From: Azolla pinnata
Taxonomy: Eukaryota; Streptophyta; Polypodiopsida; Salviniales; Salviniaceae
NCBI GenBank assembly: GCA_037176905.1
Contig: JBBBWG010029032.1
Span: 7,560-55,199 of the forward strand
Length of the DNA: 47,640 bases
Direction: 5' to 3'
Part shown: positions 28,405 to 37,945 of the stretch, in pieces
Numbering within the stretch: the stretch's first letter is position 1
Layout of the letters: every line of letters starts with the position of its first letter
Made by a program: the position numbers and the translations under genes
Notes under the pieces: model-generated
The model's database searches: none
Told to the model about the DNA's origin: nothing
Seen by the model: only the letters and a program-made list of their open reading frames with translations

Positions 28405-31317
28405 TCAATATGCAAGTTGCGCATGACATCTTTCTCCCATTTCGAATGTCTCGAACGTCTTGCAGGCTGTAAGCAAAGCTCTCCGCGCATCTCTAGCTGG
28501 ATGACAAGGCATAGTTTGCAACAAATTTTCTGCCTCAGGTAGCTTTCCGGATCGAGCAAAGAGATCAACCATGCAACTGAAGTGATTTGAATTGGGGAAA
28601 ATGCCGTGGATTTTCTCCATATTTTCGAAGAAGACTCGGCCCTCGTTCACGAGGCTCGTTCGGCCAAAAGCTGAGATTAAGCACGTGAACGTGGCAGCAT
28701 CAGGACGCACACCTTCATCTCCCATGGCTTGAACACATCTTACAGCCATTTCCCAATCATGGTTCAAACAACATCCTTTCACCATTGTGTTCCAGACTAC
28801 AACGTTACGGATTGGCAACTTCTCCAAGACTTCTCGAGCCTCGGGCAGTGCAGCGCATTCCGAATACATGCCGATCAACGCGCTTCCAACAAAGACATCT
28901 CCTTCCAATCCCTTCATCACAACATCTTCGTGTCTTAGTTTTCCCTTCTCCAACGCTGTCATGACAGTACAAGCTTTAAGAATACCTATATAAGAGGTTG
29001 CATCCTCTGAGACGCGACTTTTCCCCATTTCTTCAAAGTTATGCCAAGCTGTTTCCCCGCATCCACATTCGGCATAACCAAAGATGGCGGTATTCCATGA
29101 TACGATATCGTCTTTTGGCAGTGTTTTGAAGACATTCTCAGCTTCAGCTAGCAAATCACATTTCAAGTACATGTCCATCAATGTGTTTCCGATCACAGAA
29201 TCTAGTTCAAGTCCCCTGCATATGATTTCTGAATGAAAATCTTTGCCAGTATCCGATAAATGCAGGTTACTGCATGCTTTGATAACACAAGAGAATGTAA
29301 AGGCATCCGGAACAATGCCCTCTTGTTGCATGCATTTCAGGCTAGTGATCGCAGATTGATTTGGTCCATGTTCTGCATATCCATTGATGAGAACGTTCCA
29401 AGACAAAACATCTTTTCTATTTTCAAGCCTTTCTAATACTTCCTGCGCCTCCTCAAGTAGCCCTGATTTTGCATACATCTCTATCAGCATGATGCCGAGA
29501 GAGTGAAGATCTTTCTCAAACCCAAGCTGCTCGAGTTGCATATGTGTTGCCCGACCTTGATCTATGGATCCTATGTGACTATAAGCTTTTATAACATATG
29601 CATATGTGGACTGGTTTGGAATGACATGCTGTGCTTGCATCTCATAAAAGCATTCAAGCACTCTCATCACATGGCCTTGATCGGCATATCCACCGATCAG
29701 AGCATTCCACAATTCGATGCTTGGAGTTGATAAACTATGAAAGATTTTTTCTGCATCTGCGAATGATCCACACCTAGCATACACATAAATTAATGCACTG
29801 ATGACTAGCATACTTCCCTCAAAAGCCTTACACATTGCTTCCATATGAATCTCTCTACCATTATGTACAGATCCCAAGTTACCACACCCTTTCAGAATGC
29901 ATGAAAATGTAATCGGATCTCCAGGAACCTGCTCCTCTTTCATTCTTTGAAAGCATTCTGATAGCTTACTTAGAGGTCCGTATTCTGAATATACTGCCAT
30001 CAGAGCATTCCATGATACAACATCACGATATGCAAGATTATCAAAAACTTTTTCGGCCTCAGAAACCCAACCGCATTTACCATACATATCAACTAGAGCA
30101 TTTCCAACATATATTTCTTCCTCAAAACCGACTTTTGTTATCAACATATGTACTTCTTGGCCCTTGTTTATTCTCTCCCAGCTTCCAAAGGCCTTTAGTA
30201 AGCAAACAAAGCCATGTGTATTCATAACAATCCCGTGTTTATGCATCTCATCAAAACAACTTATGGATCTGAGATGAAAACCAGCTTCAACGTAGCTTCC
30301 AATCAATGCGCTCCATGCCACATCATCTTTAACTACTAACGTGTCAAAAACCTTCTTGGCTTCATTGATGGATCCACTTTTTGCGTACATGTTAACCAGA
30401 TTATTACCGATAGATATCTGGCTTTCGAAACCTCTTTGTAAAATCTCGCTATGAAACTCCCGCCCTTTGTCTATACTCATAGCATTAGTGCAAGCTTTTA
30501 AGATGGAAAGGAAGGTGATCGCATTAGGTGAGATACTATCGAATTGCATACGATGAAAAAGCATGATCACGTCACATAGAAGGCCCTCTTCAGCATATGC
30601 AGCAATGAGGGCACTCCAAGTTACGACATCTCGGACTGACATCCCATAGAAAACTTGTGATCCTTCGGAAAGTAAACCCAACTTTGCATACATGTCAAGC
30701 AGCATACTACCAACAATAGGGTGTCCATCATAGCCCATCTGCACAATTTCTCCATGGATCATTCTACCATTTTCTGTATCTTGCAGCTCATTGCAAGCGC
30801 TCAAGAGAGCTACAAAAGTGTAGGTGTTGGGCATTACGGTACTATCTCGATGCATCATTTCCTCATATAGATCAAAAACCATACGGTTTTCACCTGACCA
30901 TATGCAGCCCCACATAAGAGACGTACAAAGGCGGACATTGGCAGCACACAGTTTCTTGTAAATGCGATGGGCATCCAGAAGCTTTCCTGCTAACGCAAAC
31001 ACCAACACCACTTCGTTACCGATTGCAGAATGCGAATCCAGTCCATCGTAGCACAAATGCAAATATACATGCCAAGCGTGTGGTGGGTCTCTCTCGTCTT
31101 TGCAAATTCGTAAACAGTCGAGCTGGTCTTCTACGGATGGACGCCAAGAAGAAACAGTCTCAACCATCAAGCTGGGTCTCTTCTCCTCCTCAGCAGGTGG
31201 AAGAGATGAACCAAAGCATGTCTCTGGTGTGAAGCAAGCTTTTGCAAGGGGAACAAACGGGTTGAAGAATCGCAAGGGGCTGGCTACTCTGGTTCGTCCA
31301 CACCAACCATGGAGCAT
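28405..31317 (-). CDS. PLS-class PPR protein without E/DYW tail (970 aa)
   Basis: Intronless ORF for a long organellar RNA-binding protein. The first 60 residues (MLHGWCGRTRVASPLRFF onward) are Arg/Ser-rich with few acidic residues, like a mitochondrial or plastid presequence. About eight P-L-S triplets follow, with hallmarks DVVTWSALIAAYAEEG, VGNALVDMYGKCGW, DVVSWNALMAVYSEYG and FSCVIKACSN. The last block reads HFSCMVDLFARSGKLPEAE, ALLTACKTFETFEMG, ERCHAQLAY and then stops where E1 would begin, earlier than the PPR gene at 18815-21349. No E, E+ or DYW domain appears in the 3' flank. The start at 31317 lies just inside a block of telo-box-like repeats that forms the upstream region. Confidence 0.9.
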   Translation of the reverse strand: MLHGWCGRTRVASPLRFFNPFVPLAKACFTPETCFGSSLPPAEEEKRPSLMVETVSSWRPSVEDQLDCLRICKDERDPPHAWHVYLHLCYDGLDSHSAIGNEVVLVFALAGKLLDAHRIYKKLCAANVRLCTSLMWGCIWSGENRMVFDLYEEMMHRDSTVMPNTYTFVALLSACNELQDTENGRMIHGEIVQMGYDGHPIVGSMLLDMYAKLGLLSEGSQVFYGMSVRDVVTWSALIAAYAEEGLLCDVIMLFHRMQFDSISPNAITFLSILKACTNAMSIDKGREFHSEILQRGFESQISIGNNLVNMYAKSGSINEAKKVFDTLVVKDDVAWSALIGSYVEAGFHLRSISCFDEMHKHGIVMNTHGFVCLLKAFGSWERINKGQEVHMLITKVGFEEEIYVGNALVDMYGKCGWVSEAEKVFDNLAYRDVVSWNALMAVYSEYGPLSKLSECFQRMKEEQVPGDPITFSCILKGCGNLGSVHNGREIHMEAMCKAFEGSMLVISALIYVYARCGSFADAEKIFHSLSTPSIELWNALIGGYADQGHVMRVLECFYEMQAQHVIPNQSTYAYVIKAYSHIGSIDQGRATHMQLEQLGFEKDLHSLGIMLIEMYAKSGLLEEAQEVLERLENRKDVLSWNVLINGYAEHGPNQSAITSLKCMQQEGIVPDAFTFSCVIKACSNLHLSDTGKDFHSEIICRGLELDSVIGNTLMDMYLKCDLLAEAENVFKTLPKDDIVSWNTAIFGYAECGCGETAWHNFEEMGKSRVSEDATSYIGILKACTVMTALEKGKLRHEDVVMKGLEGDVFVGSALIGMYSECAALPEAREVLEKLPIRNVVVWNTMVKGCCLNHDWEMAVRCVQAMGDEGVRPDAATFTCLISAFGRTSLVNEGRVFFENMEKIHGIFPNSNHFSCMVDLFARSGKLPEAENLLQTMPCHPARDARRALLTACKTFETFEMGERCHAQLAY

Positions 31318-31348
31318 CCCTGTTGTGAGAGCTCCTCCTTCCTTAGGC

Positions 31349-31508
31349 TATGACCAGATTAGGGTTTGTACAATCTGAAGGGCCATGAGCACATTAGGGT
31401 CTGTACAATCTGAAGAGGCCATGAGCACATTAGGGTTTGTACGATCTGAAAGGTCATGACCACATTAGGGTTTGTACAATCTGCAGGGCCATGACCACAT
31501 TAGGGTTT
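31349..31508. repeat. about five copies of a 35-37-bp telo-box-containing unit upstream of PPR gene
   Basis: Units of the form ccatgaccacattagggtt then tgtacaatctgaagggc follow each other with few mismatches. On the strand of the PPR gene each carries AAACCCTAA, the plant telo-box. The array begins about 30 bp upstream of the PPR start codon, so it lies in its 5' UTR or core promoter. Confidence 0.88.
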
Positions 31509-32898
31509 GCATTTGCACTCCTCCCATTTTCGGGGGAGAAATTTCAAAACAATCCTGGTGGAGATGCTCTGGAAACATCGGCTCAAGGGCCGAGGCTATG
31601 CATCTTTATTCTTCCGGATCGTATTCGTTTTGATGCCATATGATGCGTCGGTGTAGGACCTTTGAAACACATTCTTATTCCATATCATATTACCGGTTGT
31701 ATCTTGTGGGTTGACTCTGATGCAAGTCTCCTCTATTCAGCCGAGCAACAAGCTTAGTTTAGTGCCCAACAACCCATGGTTTATAACAAAGAGATCTCGG
31801 ATAGTGTGTGATACTTGCTGAAAATATTCCCAGAAAGATTCCAATCCTGATTCCTATCACCCACCGCCTTCCCGACTAAAATCCATTTTATAGTGTGTAA
31901 TTTCAAGAGCCTTTTTAGAGCGAATGCTACAGCATCCAAGACAGATTGATCTGAGCTCCTTTCAACTTTGCATGCAGAGGGAAAGAAAACATTATACAAC
32001 ATCGATGGTTTGACCATGATGCCAAAGAGGGAAACGGAAAACATTCACATTTCCATCTCAATAGCTTTTCAATCAAAGGATTGCGCCTTGAAGAACCAGA
32101 AACAAATAAGCTACCAATGTCGGAGCTATGAATTCGTCTCCTAACATGATAGCCAGTCCAACGATTCATTTCCCCCACAATTTGGCGAGCCATGATGCAC
32201 TAAACAATCTGAATCAGACTGGTGAAAAGCAAAGAACAATGGAGTACTTCCTGCGGTAATCACGCATCGGTCACTCAAGAGAATGCTAGTGCAGATGGTA
32301 ATGCCTTTGGCATGAAGATCATCGTGCACAAATCTCTATGAATCAGGCCACACTCGGTGCGTATTCTGCTTGTATCATGAAAACAACGGAATCCAATGTT
32401 TTGCATGTCCTGTACCTCATAAACAATTCTCATCGATCCCATTCATCGGTATGCTTGGAGCTGTCTGTATGCGCAAACCATCTTGCCCTCTGATGACATC
32501 ATCCGCATTCTCTATCGGCTTTCTAACCACAAATTCAACGTTTTGACATAATCAAATTGCTCATCCTTCTCCAAGATAATATACTTTCGATTCTTGTATA
32601 TGATAATTGATGACCCATTTCATCAGATCTGAAGCCAGCTTTCTTTTTCGAACATGGAATACCAAACGCATCTCCATCTCATTGTTGTTGGACTTTCCCT
32701 TGATCATAAAAAATACCCAGCAAAACCACCTTTTGGTGGCGAGTTTGCTAACTTGAGGATGCGGTTTTCATGGCTTCAACATGTATACGTCTGTTGTGAT
32801 GTGCATAAAACACAGCCTTTGTCTCAATAGCAACAACACCAGGATCCAGAAGCCAGCATTAATGTATGAACCCAAGCACAACGTATAATTGAGTTGGA
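31509..32898. other. intergenic between second and third PPR genes
   Basis: No gene is recognised. Minus-strand open frames at 31781-32044, 31927-32193 and 32141-32329 overlap in different frames. They could be remnants of a decayed element, but I found no reverse transcriptase, integrase or transposase motif in them. Confidence 0.45.
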
Positions 32899-35229
32899 TC
32901 AGCATCTATCTCCACATGAACAGAAGCCGCCCTTGAAACGATGTACTTGATATATCTCCCTCACGATTATCTGCCGCCTCTCCACCTTTGATATGGCCTT
33001 TGCTCTGCTATGACAGTCGTGGCACATTCGCATATTCTTTGTGACTCGTAATGTATGACCCGTCGGCGTGTTAAGGAGCCCAAAAGCAATCGCCAGTTTT
33101 TCAGCATGATCACACAATGCAGATTCCTTAGCATCATCTGAAAGTAGCCCTAAAACCAAGTCTAGATTAGGGACACATCCTTCTTTCTCCAAGCGGAAGT
33201 TGAGACTTTCGAGCATTGCTGATATGTCTTTATTCTGGTTCTCACCCACTACAAACTCATGGATTTCATTATTTACTTCGATCAGAGCGCATGCCGGTTT
33301 CTTTTTTGCCCCTGCCCGTTTCCTCATCTCCTCAATTCTGCGTGCATCTTCGAGTTTCCCTGCATTTGTATAGATATCCGTCATGAGTACATAGGGGACC
33401 GCCCAGTCTGAATCTATTCTAATAAGCTCTTGAAAGCATTTAAATCCCAAGTCTACCTCAGCATAGCTTTTGCAGGCGCTTAGTAATGCTGTCCACATAT
33501 CACTAGAGGGTGAACATGGCATAGATTCAATGAACCTGATTGCCTCATATATTCTCCCCGACCGTGAGAGTATGTCCACCATGCAATTGTAATGATCGAT
33601 CGTAGGAACCATGTGGTACAAATTGGTCATCGCATCAAATGTTTCTCGTCCTATAAGGTGTAAGCTCGCATGACTACATGCAGCTAAAACACATGTAAAT
33701 GTAACACCATCAGGCTTTATGCCTCTCTCTTGCATATCTTTGAAATATCGAACAGCATTCTTCCCATCATGATTCATACCGCATGCTTTTATGACTGCAT
33801 TCCATGATACAACATCATGATTTGTCAGCTTATCGAAGACTTTCTTAGCATCCAAAACAAGCCCACATTTGGCATACATATCGACTAGAGTGCTTCCGAT
33901 AAAGGAGTCTTCTTCTAAACCCTTGCATATAACATCAAAATGGAGCTCCACGCCCCTCTCCTTAGCACCCATGTTTCCACAAGCTTTCAAGGTATATACA
34001 AATGTAACGTTATCTAGAGATATTCCCTCTGAATGCATTTGTACAATGCATTTCAATGCTTCTTGAGCTGGACCATGCTCCACGTAGCCCGAAATCAATC
34101 CATTCCACGACACAATATCCCGAATTTTGAGCTTACCGAAAGTTCTGCGAGCTTCTGCCATCGATCTGCATTTCACGTACATGTCCACCAAGGTGCTTCC
34201 AACTACAAAATCTTCGTCTAAGCCTTTCTGAATGATTTCTGATTGCATCTGTCGACCATGGCAGAGAGATTTAGACTTTCCACAAGCTTTCAAGACACAC
34301 ATGTATGTGACATCGTTTGGACAAATTCCTTGTGATATCATATCTTCAAAGCATTTCAATGATTCCAAGTTCTGTCCATGTTCAGCATACCCTGATATCA
34401 GAGCAGTCCAAGAAACGATATTTCTTACTGGAAGCTTACGAAAAATAGCATGTGCATCTGGCATAGCACCAAATCGAGCATATACATCGATCAACGAGGT
34501 GCCAACAAAGAGATCTTTTTCAAATCCTTTATCAGCAACCTCAACATGAATCGGTGCCACATCCTCAATCGCACGACATGCCTTTAAAAGAGCCACAAGG
34601 GTGTAGCTATTAGGGAAAATGTTATCTTCATCTTGCATCTTCCAGTATAGATCAAGAGCAGACCCCTGTTGAAATAATTGAGCATATGAGGATATCAAAG
34701 AAGTCCAAGAATGTACATTTCGATATGGCAGACCATCGAACACATTTTTCGCGTCGATCAAGTTTCCACATTCTACCAGCATGGGCACCATATAGTTCCC
34801 TACATCTCTATTGCGTAGAAAATCGCCCATCTGAGCTTGTATGTACACGCGACGGGCATATTCCATGCTTTTGCTTCTTCGACATCGTTGTATTGTATGA
34901 ATGAAATCAGATACGGAGCACGAGGACTTACATGGGTCTTCTTGACCAAACTGCGAAACGGTAGCTCCGGCGCCGATGCACGAATCTGGTCGAGTACCGG
35001 ATGGGTTGTTGCTACCAAGAAGATTGGAGATACAGGTTTGGCCATCAGGGTGCGTTGCCCCTTCTTCTCCTCCTCCTTTTCCTCCCATGATCACATGGAT
35101 GCCCCCGGGATCTAAGTATGGCTTTACCTTCAGGGGTTTCCTTGAATTGTTGGCCTCAGTGGGATGAGGCCATTTGTGGAGCCACAGATGTTGTCTGCCT
35201 CCATGTCTGTAAGCTGCACTGGTAGCCAT
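32899..35229 (-). CDS. PPR-DYW RNA-editing factor with variant C-terminus (776 aa)
   Basis: Intronless PLS-E-DYW protein; DYW domains are zinc-dependent deaminases acting on organellar transcripts. The N-terminus (MATSAAYRHGGRQHLWLHKW) is presequence-like. About four P-L-S triplets (NVHSWTSLISSYAQ, NIVSWTALISGYAEHG, DIVSWNGLISGYVEHG, DVVSWNAVIKACGMNHDG) lead to pre-E, E1/E2 (YVLMTDIYTNAGKLEDARRI) and a divergent PG-box (KKPACALIEVNNEIHEF, normally PGCSWIEV). The deaminase core is present: HAE at 708-710, a MCHDCH block giving CxxC at 736-739, and GGFCSCG near the end. The canonical terminal Asp-Tyr-Trp is replaced by Asp-Arg-Cys, and the RFHHF block reads QVHRF. The ORF is intact, so this is variation rather than obvious decay. 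Confidence 0.93.
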   Translation of the reverse strand: MATSAAYRHGGRQHLWLHKWPHPTEANNSRKPLKVKPYLDPGGIHVIMGGKGGGEEGATHPDGQTCISNLLGSNNPSGTRPDSCIGAGATVSQFGQEDPCKSSCSVSDFIHTIQRCRRSKSMEYARRVYIQAQMGDFLRNRDVGNYMVPMLVECGNLIDAKNVFDGLPYRNVHSWTSLISSYAQLFQQGSALDLYWKMQDEDNIFPNSYTLVALLKACRAIEDVAPIHVEVADKGFEKDLFVGTSLIDVYARFGAMPDAHAIFRKLPVRNIVSWTALISGYAEHGQNLESLKCFEDMISQGICPNDVTYMCVLKACGKSKSLCHGRQMQSEIIQKGLDEDFVVGSTLVDMYVKCRSMAEARRTFGKLKIRDIVSWNGLISGYVEHGPAQEALKCIVQMHSEGISLDNVTFVYTLKACGNMGAKERGVELHFDVICKGLEEDSFIGSTLVDMYAKCGLVLDAKKVFDKLTNHDVVSWNAVIKACGMNHDGKNAVRYFKDMQERGIKPDGVTFTCVLAACSHASLHLIGRETFDAMTNLYHMVPTIDHYNCMVDILSRSGRIYEAIRFIESMPCSPSSDMWTALLSACKSYAEVDLGFKCFQELIRIDSDWAVPYVLMTDIYTNAGKLEDARRIEEMRKRAGAKKKPACALIEVNNEIHEFVVGENQNKDISAMLESLNFRLEKEGCVPNLDLVLGLLSDDAKESALCDHAEKLAIAFGLLNTPTGHTLRVTKNMRMCHDCHSRAKAISKVERRQIIVREIYQVHRFKGGFCSCGDRC

Positions 35230-36754
35230 CTTCTTCCTCTTCTTCTTCTTCTTCTTCTCTTCTTCTTCCTCTTCCTCTTCCTCTTCCTCTTCCTCTTCTG
35301 ATTGCCCTGCTAAAATCCAGAGTCAGTTCATTTACTTCCAATATCATCATCATCTTCTTCTTCTTTTCTTTTCTTTTTTTTTCTCATAAATATATGTTTA
35401 TAACATGCATTAAAATTAAAAACACATGACAATACAATAATAATAAAAAACTCTTGCTATTTGAACTATTTTGAACCACAAGGTCCAATTTTCTAATGTG
35501 TTGTGACATTAGATGACATAAATCTAATTCTTCTTCGGGACAAAAGTTCACATACAACATAATTATAAATATTGTGTAAAAAAATAACTTCTCTTTTATC
35601 TTACATATTCGTTGAGACCCTTTTCAAGAGCTCATCAAACAACAAATCGCTTCTTGAGCTCCAACTATACCACATACCCAAATACCTAAGATAATGACCC
35701 CACAATCTTATATATGATGGGGATTGGTAAAAGTTCTATTACCTTCAATGAAAAACCCATTAAAAAGATGACAAAACATTCTCAGTTAATGATCCCCACA
35801 ATTCCTCCTCTTCTTCTTCTTCCTCCTCCTCCTCCTCCATCAGTCCTCAAAAATGAATGTATATTGTGCATAGCACATAATGATGCTTACAATGCGACGA
35901 TTTGATCCTCGTGATCCCTATGCTGTGCCGTTTCCTAGTGCGGTTAGTCGGGTACAAGCACGACGATCTCATCTGACGGAAGAAGTGAGCGCGACACGGA
36001 ATGGAGCGATCCGTGCCGATTTCGCAACTCCAGCAAAGGGAGGATGGATCGTGGGTGGGTAGGCATGTATGAAGGGGATGACAACGGCAGCGGCAATGAT
36101 GAGGCTGATGGTGCTGATGATGCTGCTGCTGATGATGATGGGCAATGATTCGATCTAGCTTACGCATGATCATGTTCCCTGTCGCACGAATCCCTCTCAG
36201 ACCCAGACCCTGACAAGCAGCATCCATTAAGGACGATATCGTAACGTTTTCGCGGAGCAATCTATGCATCGATCGATGTACATGCATGCGTATGCATACA
36301 CATATGTAAATACATATGTACATATGCATCTTGCGGCTTGTCATCGCGATGGCGCATCAATCTGCAGCACACTTGCATCATAATGAGCCATGTCGCGGCT
36401 TTCGTGTACATACAATTATGACGTGGTTGGTTCGGTAGTTAAAAATTGAAGGGGGGCTTCTTCTCCTGGCTTCCTTCCTTCCTTCCGCGGCTTCTGCTAC
36501 TTCTTCTGTTTCTTCTGCTACTTCTGCTACTTTTGCTTTGTTTTTCCTCTTTTCGCGTTTCCGCCCTTTTGGTAGTATACGCGGAGGGGTAAATCGCGAA
36601 TTTACTAAAACAATGCAAACAAAACAAAAAAGGGAAAGGAAAGGCAGAAAGGAAAGAAGCAGAAGAAGAAGAAGAAGAAGAAGAAGAAGAAGAAGAAGAA
36701 GAAGAGAAAAGCTTAATCAGATGAAGCCTTTCCTGTCGGATCAATCCCCGACAG
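35229..36754. other. intergenic upstream of PPR-DYW gene, simple repeats
   Basis: Contains a CTT/CCT-rich tract (35229-35300), a T-rich run (35345-35385), AT-rich sequence to about 35800, and a (GAA)n tract at 36660-36705. At 36270-36330 there is alternating purine-pyrimidine sequence with catgcatgcgtatgcatac. A short perfect stem (ctgtcgg/ccgacag, 36732-36754) ends at the gap. No gene is supported. Confidence 0.5.
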
Positions 36755-36854
36755 NNNNNNNNNNNNNNNNNNNNNNNNNNNNNNNNNNNNNNNNNNNNNN
36801 NNNNNNNNNNNNNNNNNNNNNNNNNNNNNNNNNNNNNNNNNNNNNNNNNNNNNN
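36755..36854. other. assembly gap, exactly 100 N
   Basis: A run of exactly 100 N is a conventional placeholder for a gap of unknown size. Left and right flanks may not be adjacent in the genome. Confidence 0.98.
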
Positions 36855-37059
36855 TACACGAACATGTGCCCAAGGCAGGGCAAAGGGCAAGGGCCTCTTT
36901 GCTTTTCTGGAGCCAGGAGCAAGTGATCGATTGGAAGGAAAATCCAAGAGTGTGTGCTGGTGGTTAGCAGGTGTTGGCGCTCCATAGGTGTGAAACCAAC
37001 AGGCTCGTGTATCAATGGACCCAATGATTAGAACCCAACAACATGGACATAGTCGCCCA

Positions 37060-37235
37060 AAGAAGCTGAAGCAGCAACAGAAGCAGAAGCAATAGCAACA
37101 GCAACAGCTGAAGCAGAAGCAATAGCAACAGCAACAGCTGAAGCAGAAGCAGTAGCAACAGCAACAGCAACAACTAAAGCTGAAGCAGTGGCAACTGCAA
37201 CAGCAACAGCTGAAGCTGAAGCGAGCAGCATCTGA
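37060..37235. repeat. 30-36-bp minisatellite of GCAACA/GCTGAAGCAGAA units
   Basis: The repeated core is agcaacagcaacagctgaag followed by cagaagcaat, in about five imperfect copies. On the minus strand it gives an open frame of Ala-Ser-Ala-Val repeats (37028-37378), which I take as a consequence of the repeat rather than a gene. Confidence 0.85.
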
Positions 37236-37404
37236 AGTTGAAGCTGAGTGGGAAAAACAAAAAAAACAGAAGAAGAAGAAGGCCCTTCTTCTGACCAGCT
37301 ACCTCGTTGAAGCAAAGCGTCTCCTCGTTTTCCATCGCAATCGATTGGGGCACACCAGCCGGGGACGAATCGAGACACACGTAACCGATCGGTTCCGAGT
37401 TCGA

Positions 37405-37945
37405 CGCCAGATTAGGGTTCTGGGAACCGTAAACCTCATTTGCATTCGGAGACAACCTCGGGTTTAGGGTTCCAGGGAGCCCTAAATCTATTTGCATTTC
37501 GAGCCGGCCTCGGATCAGGGTACCGGGGAAACCCTAAATCTATTTCCATTTCGAGTCGGCCTCAGATTAGGGTTCTGGGAGAACCCTCAAAACTATTCGC
37601 GTCGACCCCGGATCAGGGTTTTGGGAAACCCTAAACCTGTTTGCATTTTGCGTCGACTGACCTCAGATTAGGGTTCTGGGAGAACCCTAAAAACTATTCG
37701 AGTCGACCCCAGATTAGGGTTTTGGGAAACCCTAAATCTACTAGCATTTTGAGTCGACCAACCTCAGATTAGGGTAACCCTAAAAACTATTCGAGCCGAC
37801 CCCAGATCAGGGTTTTGGGAAACCCTAAATCTACTTGCATTTTGAGCCGACTGACCTCAGATTAGGGTTCTGGGAGAACCCTAAATCTATTCGAGTCCAC
37901 CCCAGATTAGGGTTTTGGGAAACCCTAAATCTAGTCACTCTGGGA
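37405..37945. repeat. tandem array of telomere-motif palindromes
   Basis: About ten subunits of 48-57 bp each hold an inverted pair, ttagggtt(ct/tt)ggga and aaccctaaa, that can form a short hairpin. They are linked by spacers of two alternating types (tttgcatttygagtcgrcc and ctattcgagtcgacccc). Both strands carry the plant telomere motif TTTAGGG/CCCTAAA, but it is never directly iterated, so this is not a true interstitial telomere. Confidence 0.88.

Noticed and set aside
31781..32329. Possible retroelement remnant on the minus strand
   Set aside because: Several overlapping short frames suggested a decayed gene, but no reverse transcriptase, RNase H, integrase or transposase motif could be identified.
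35847..36344. 165-codon minus-strand frame with His/Gln-rich centre
   Set aside because: Its composition follows GAT/CAT repeats and alternating CATA sequence. No domain is recognised.
37028..37378. Minus-strand frame of Ala-Ser-Ala-Val repeats
   Set aside because: It is explained by the GCAACA/GCTGAAGCA minisatellite. No domain, and the non-repeat end is unremarkable.
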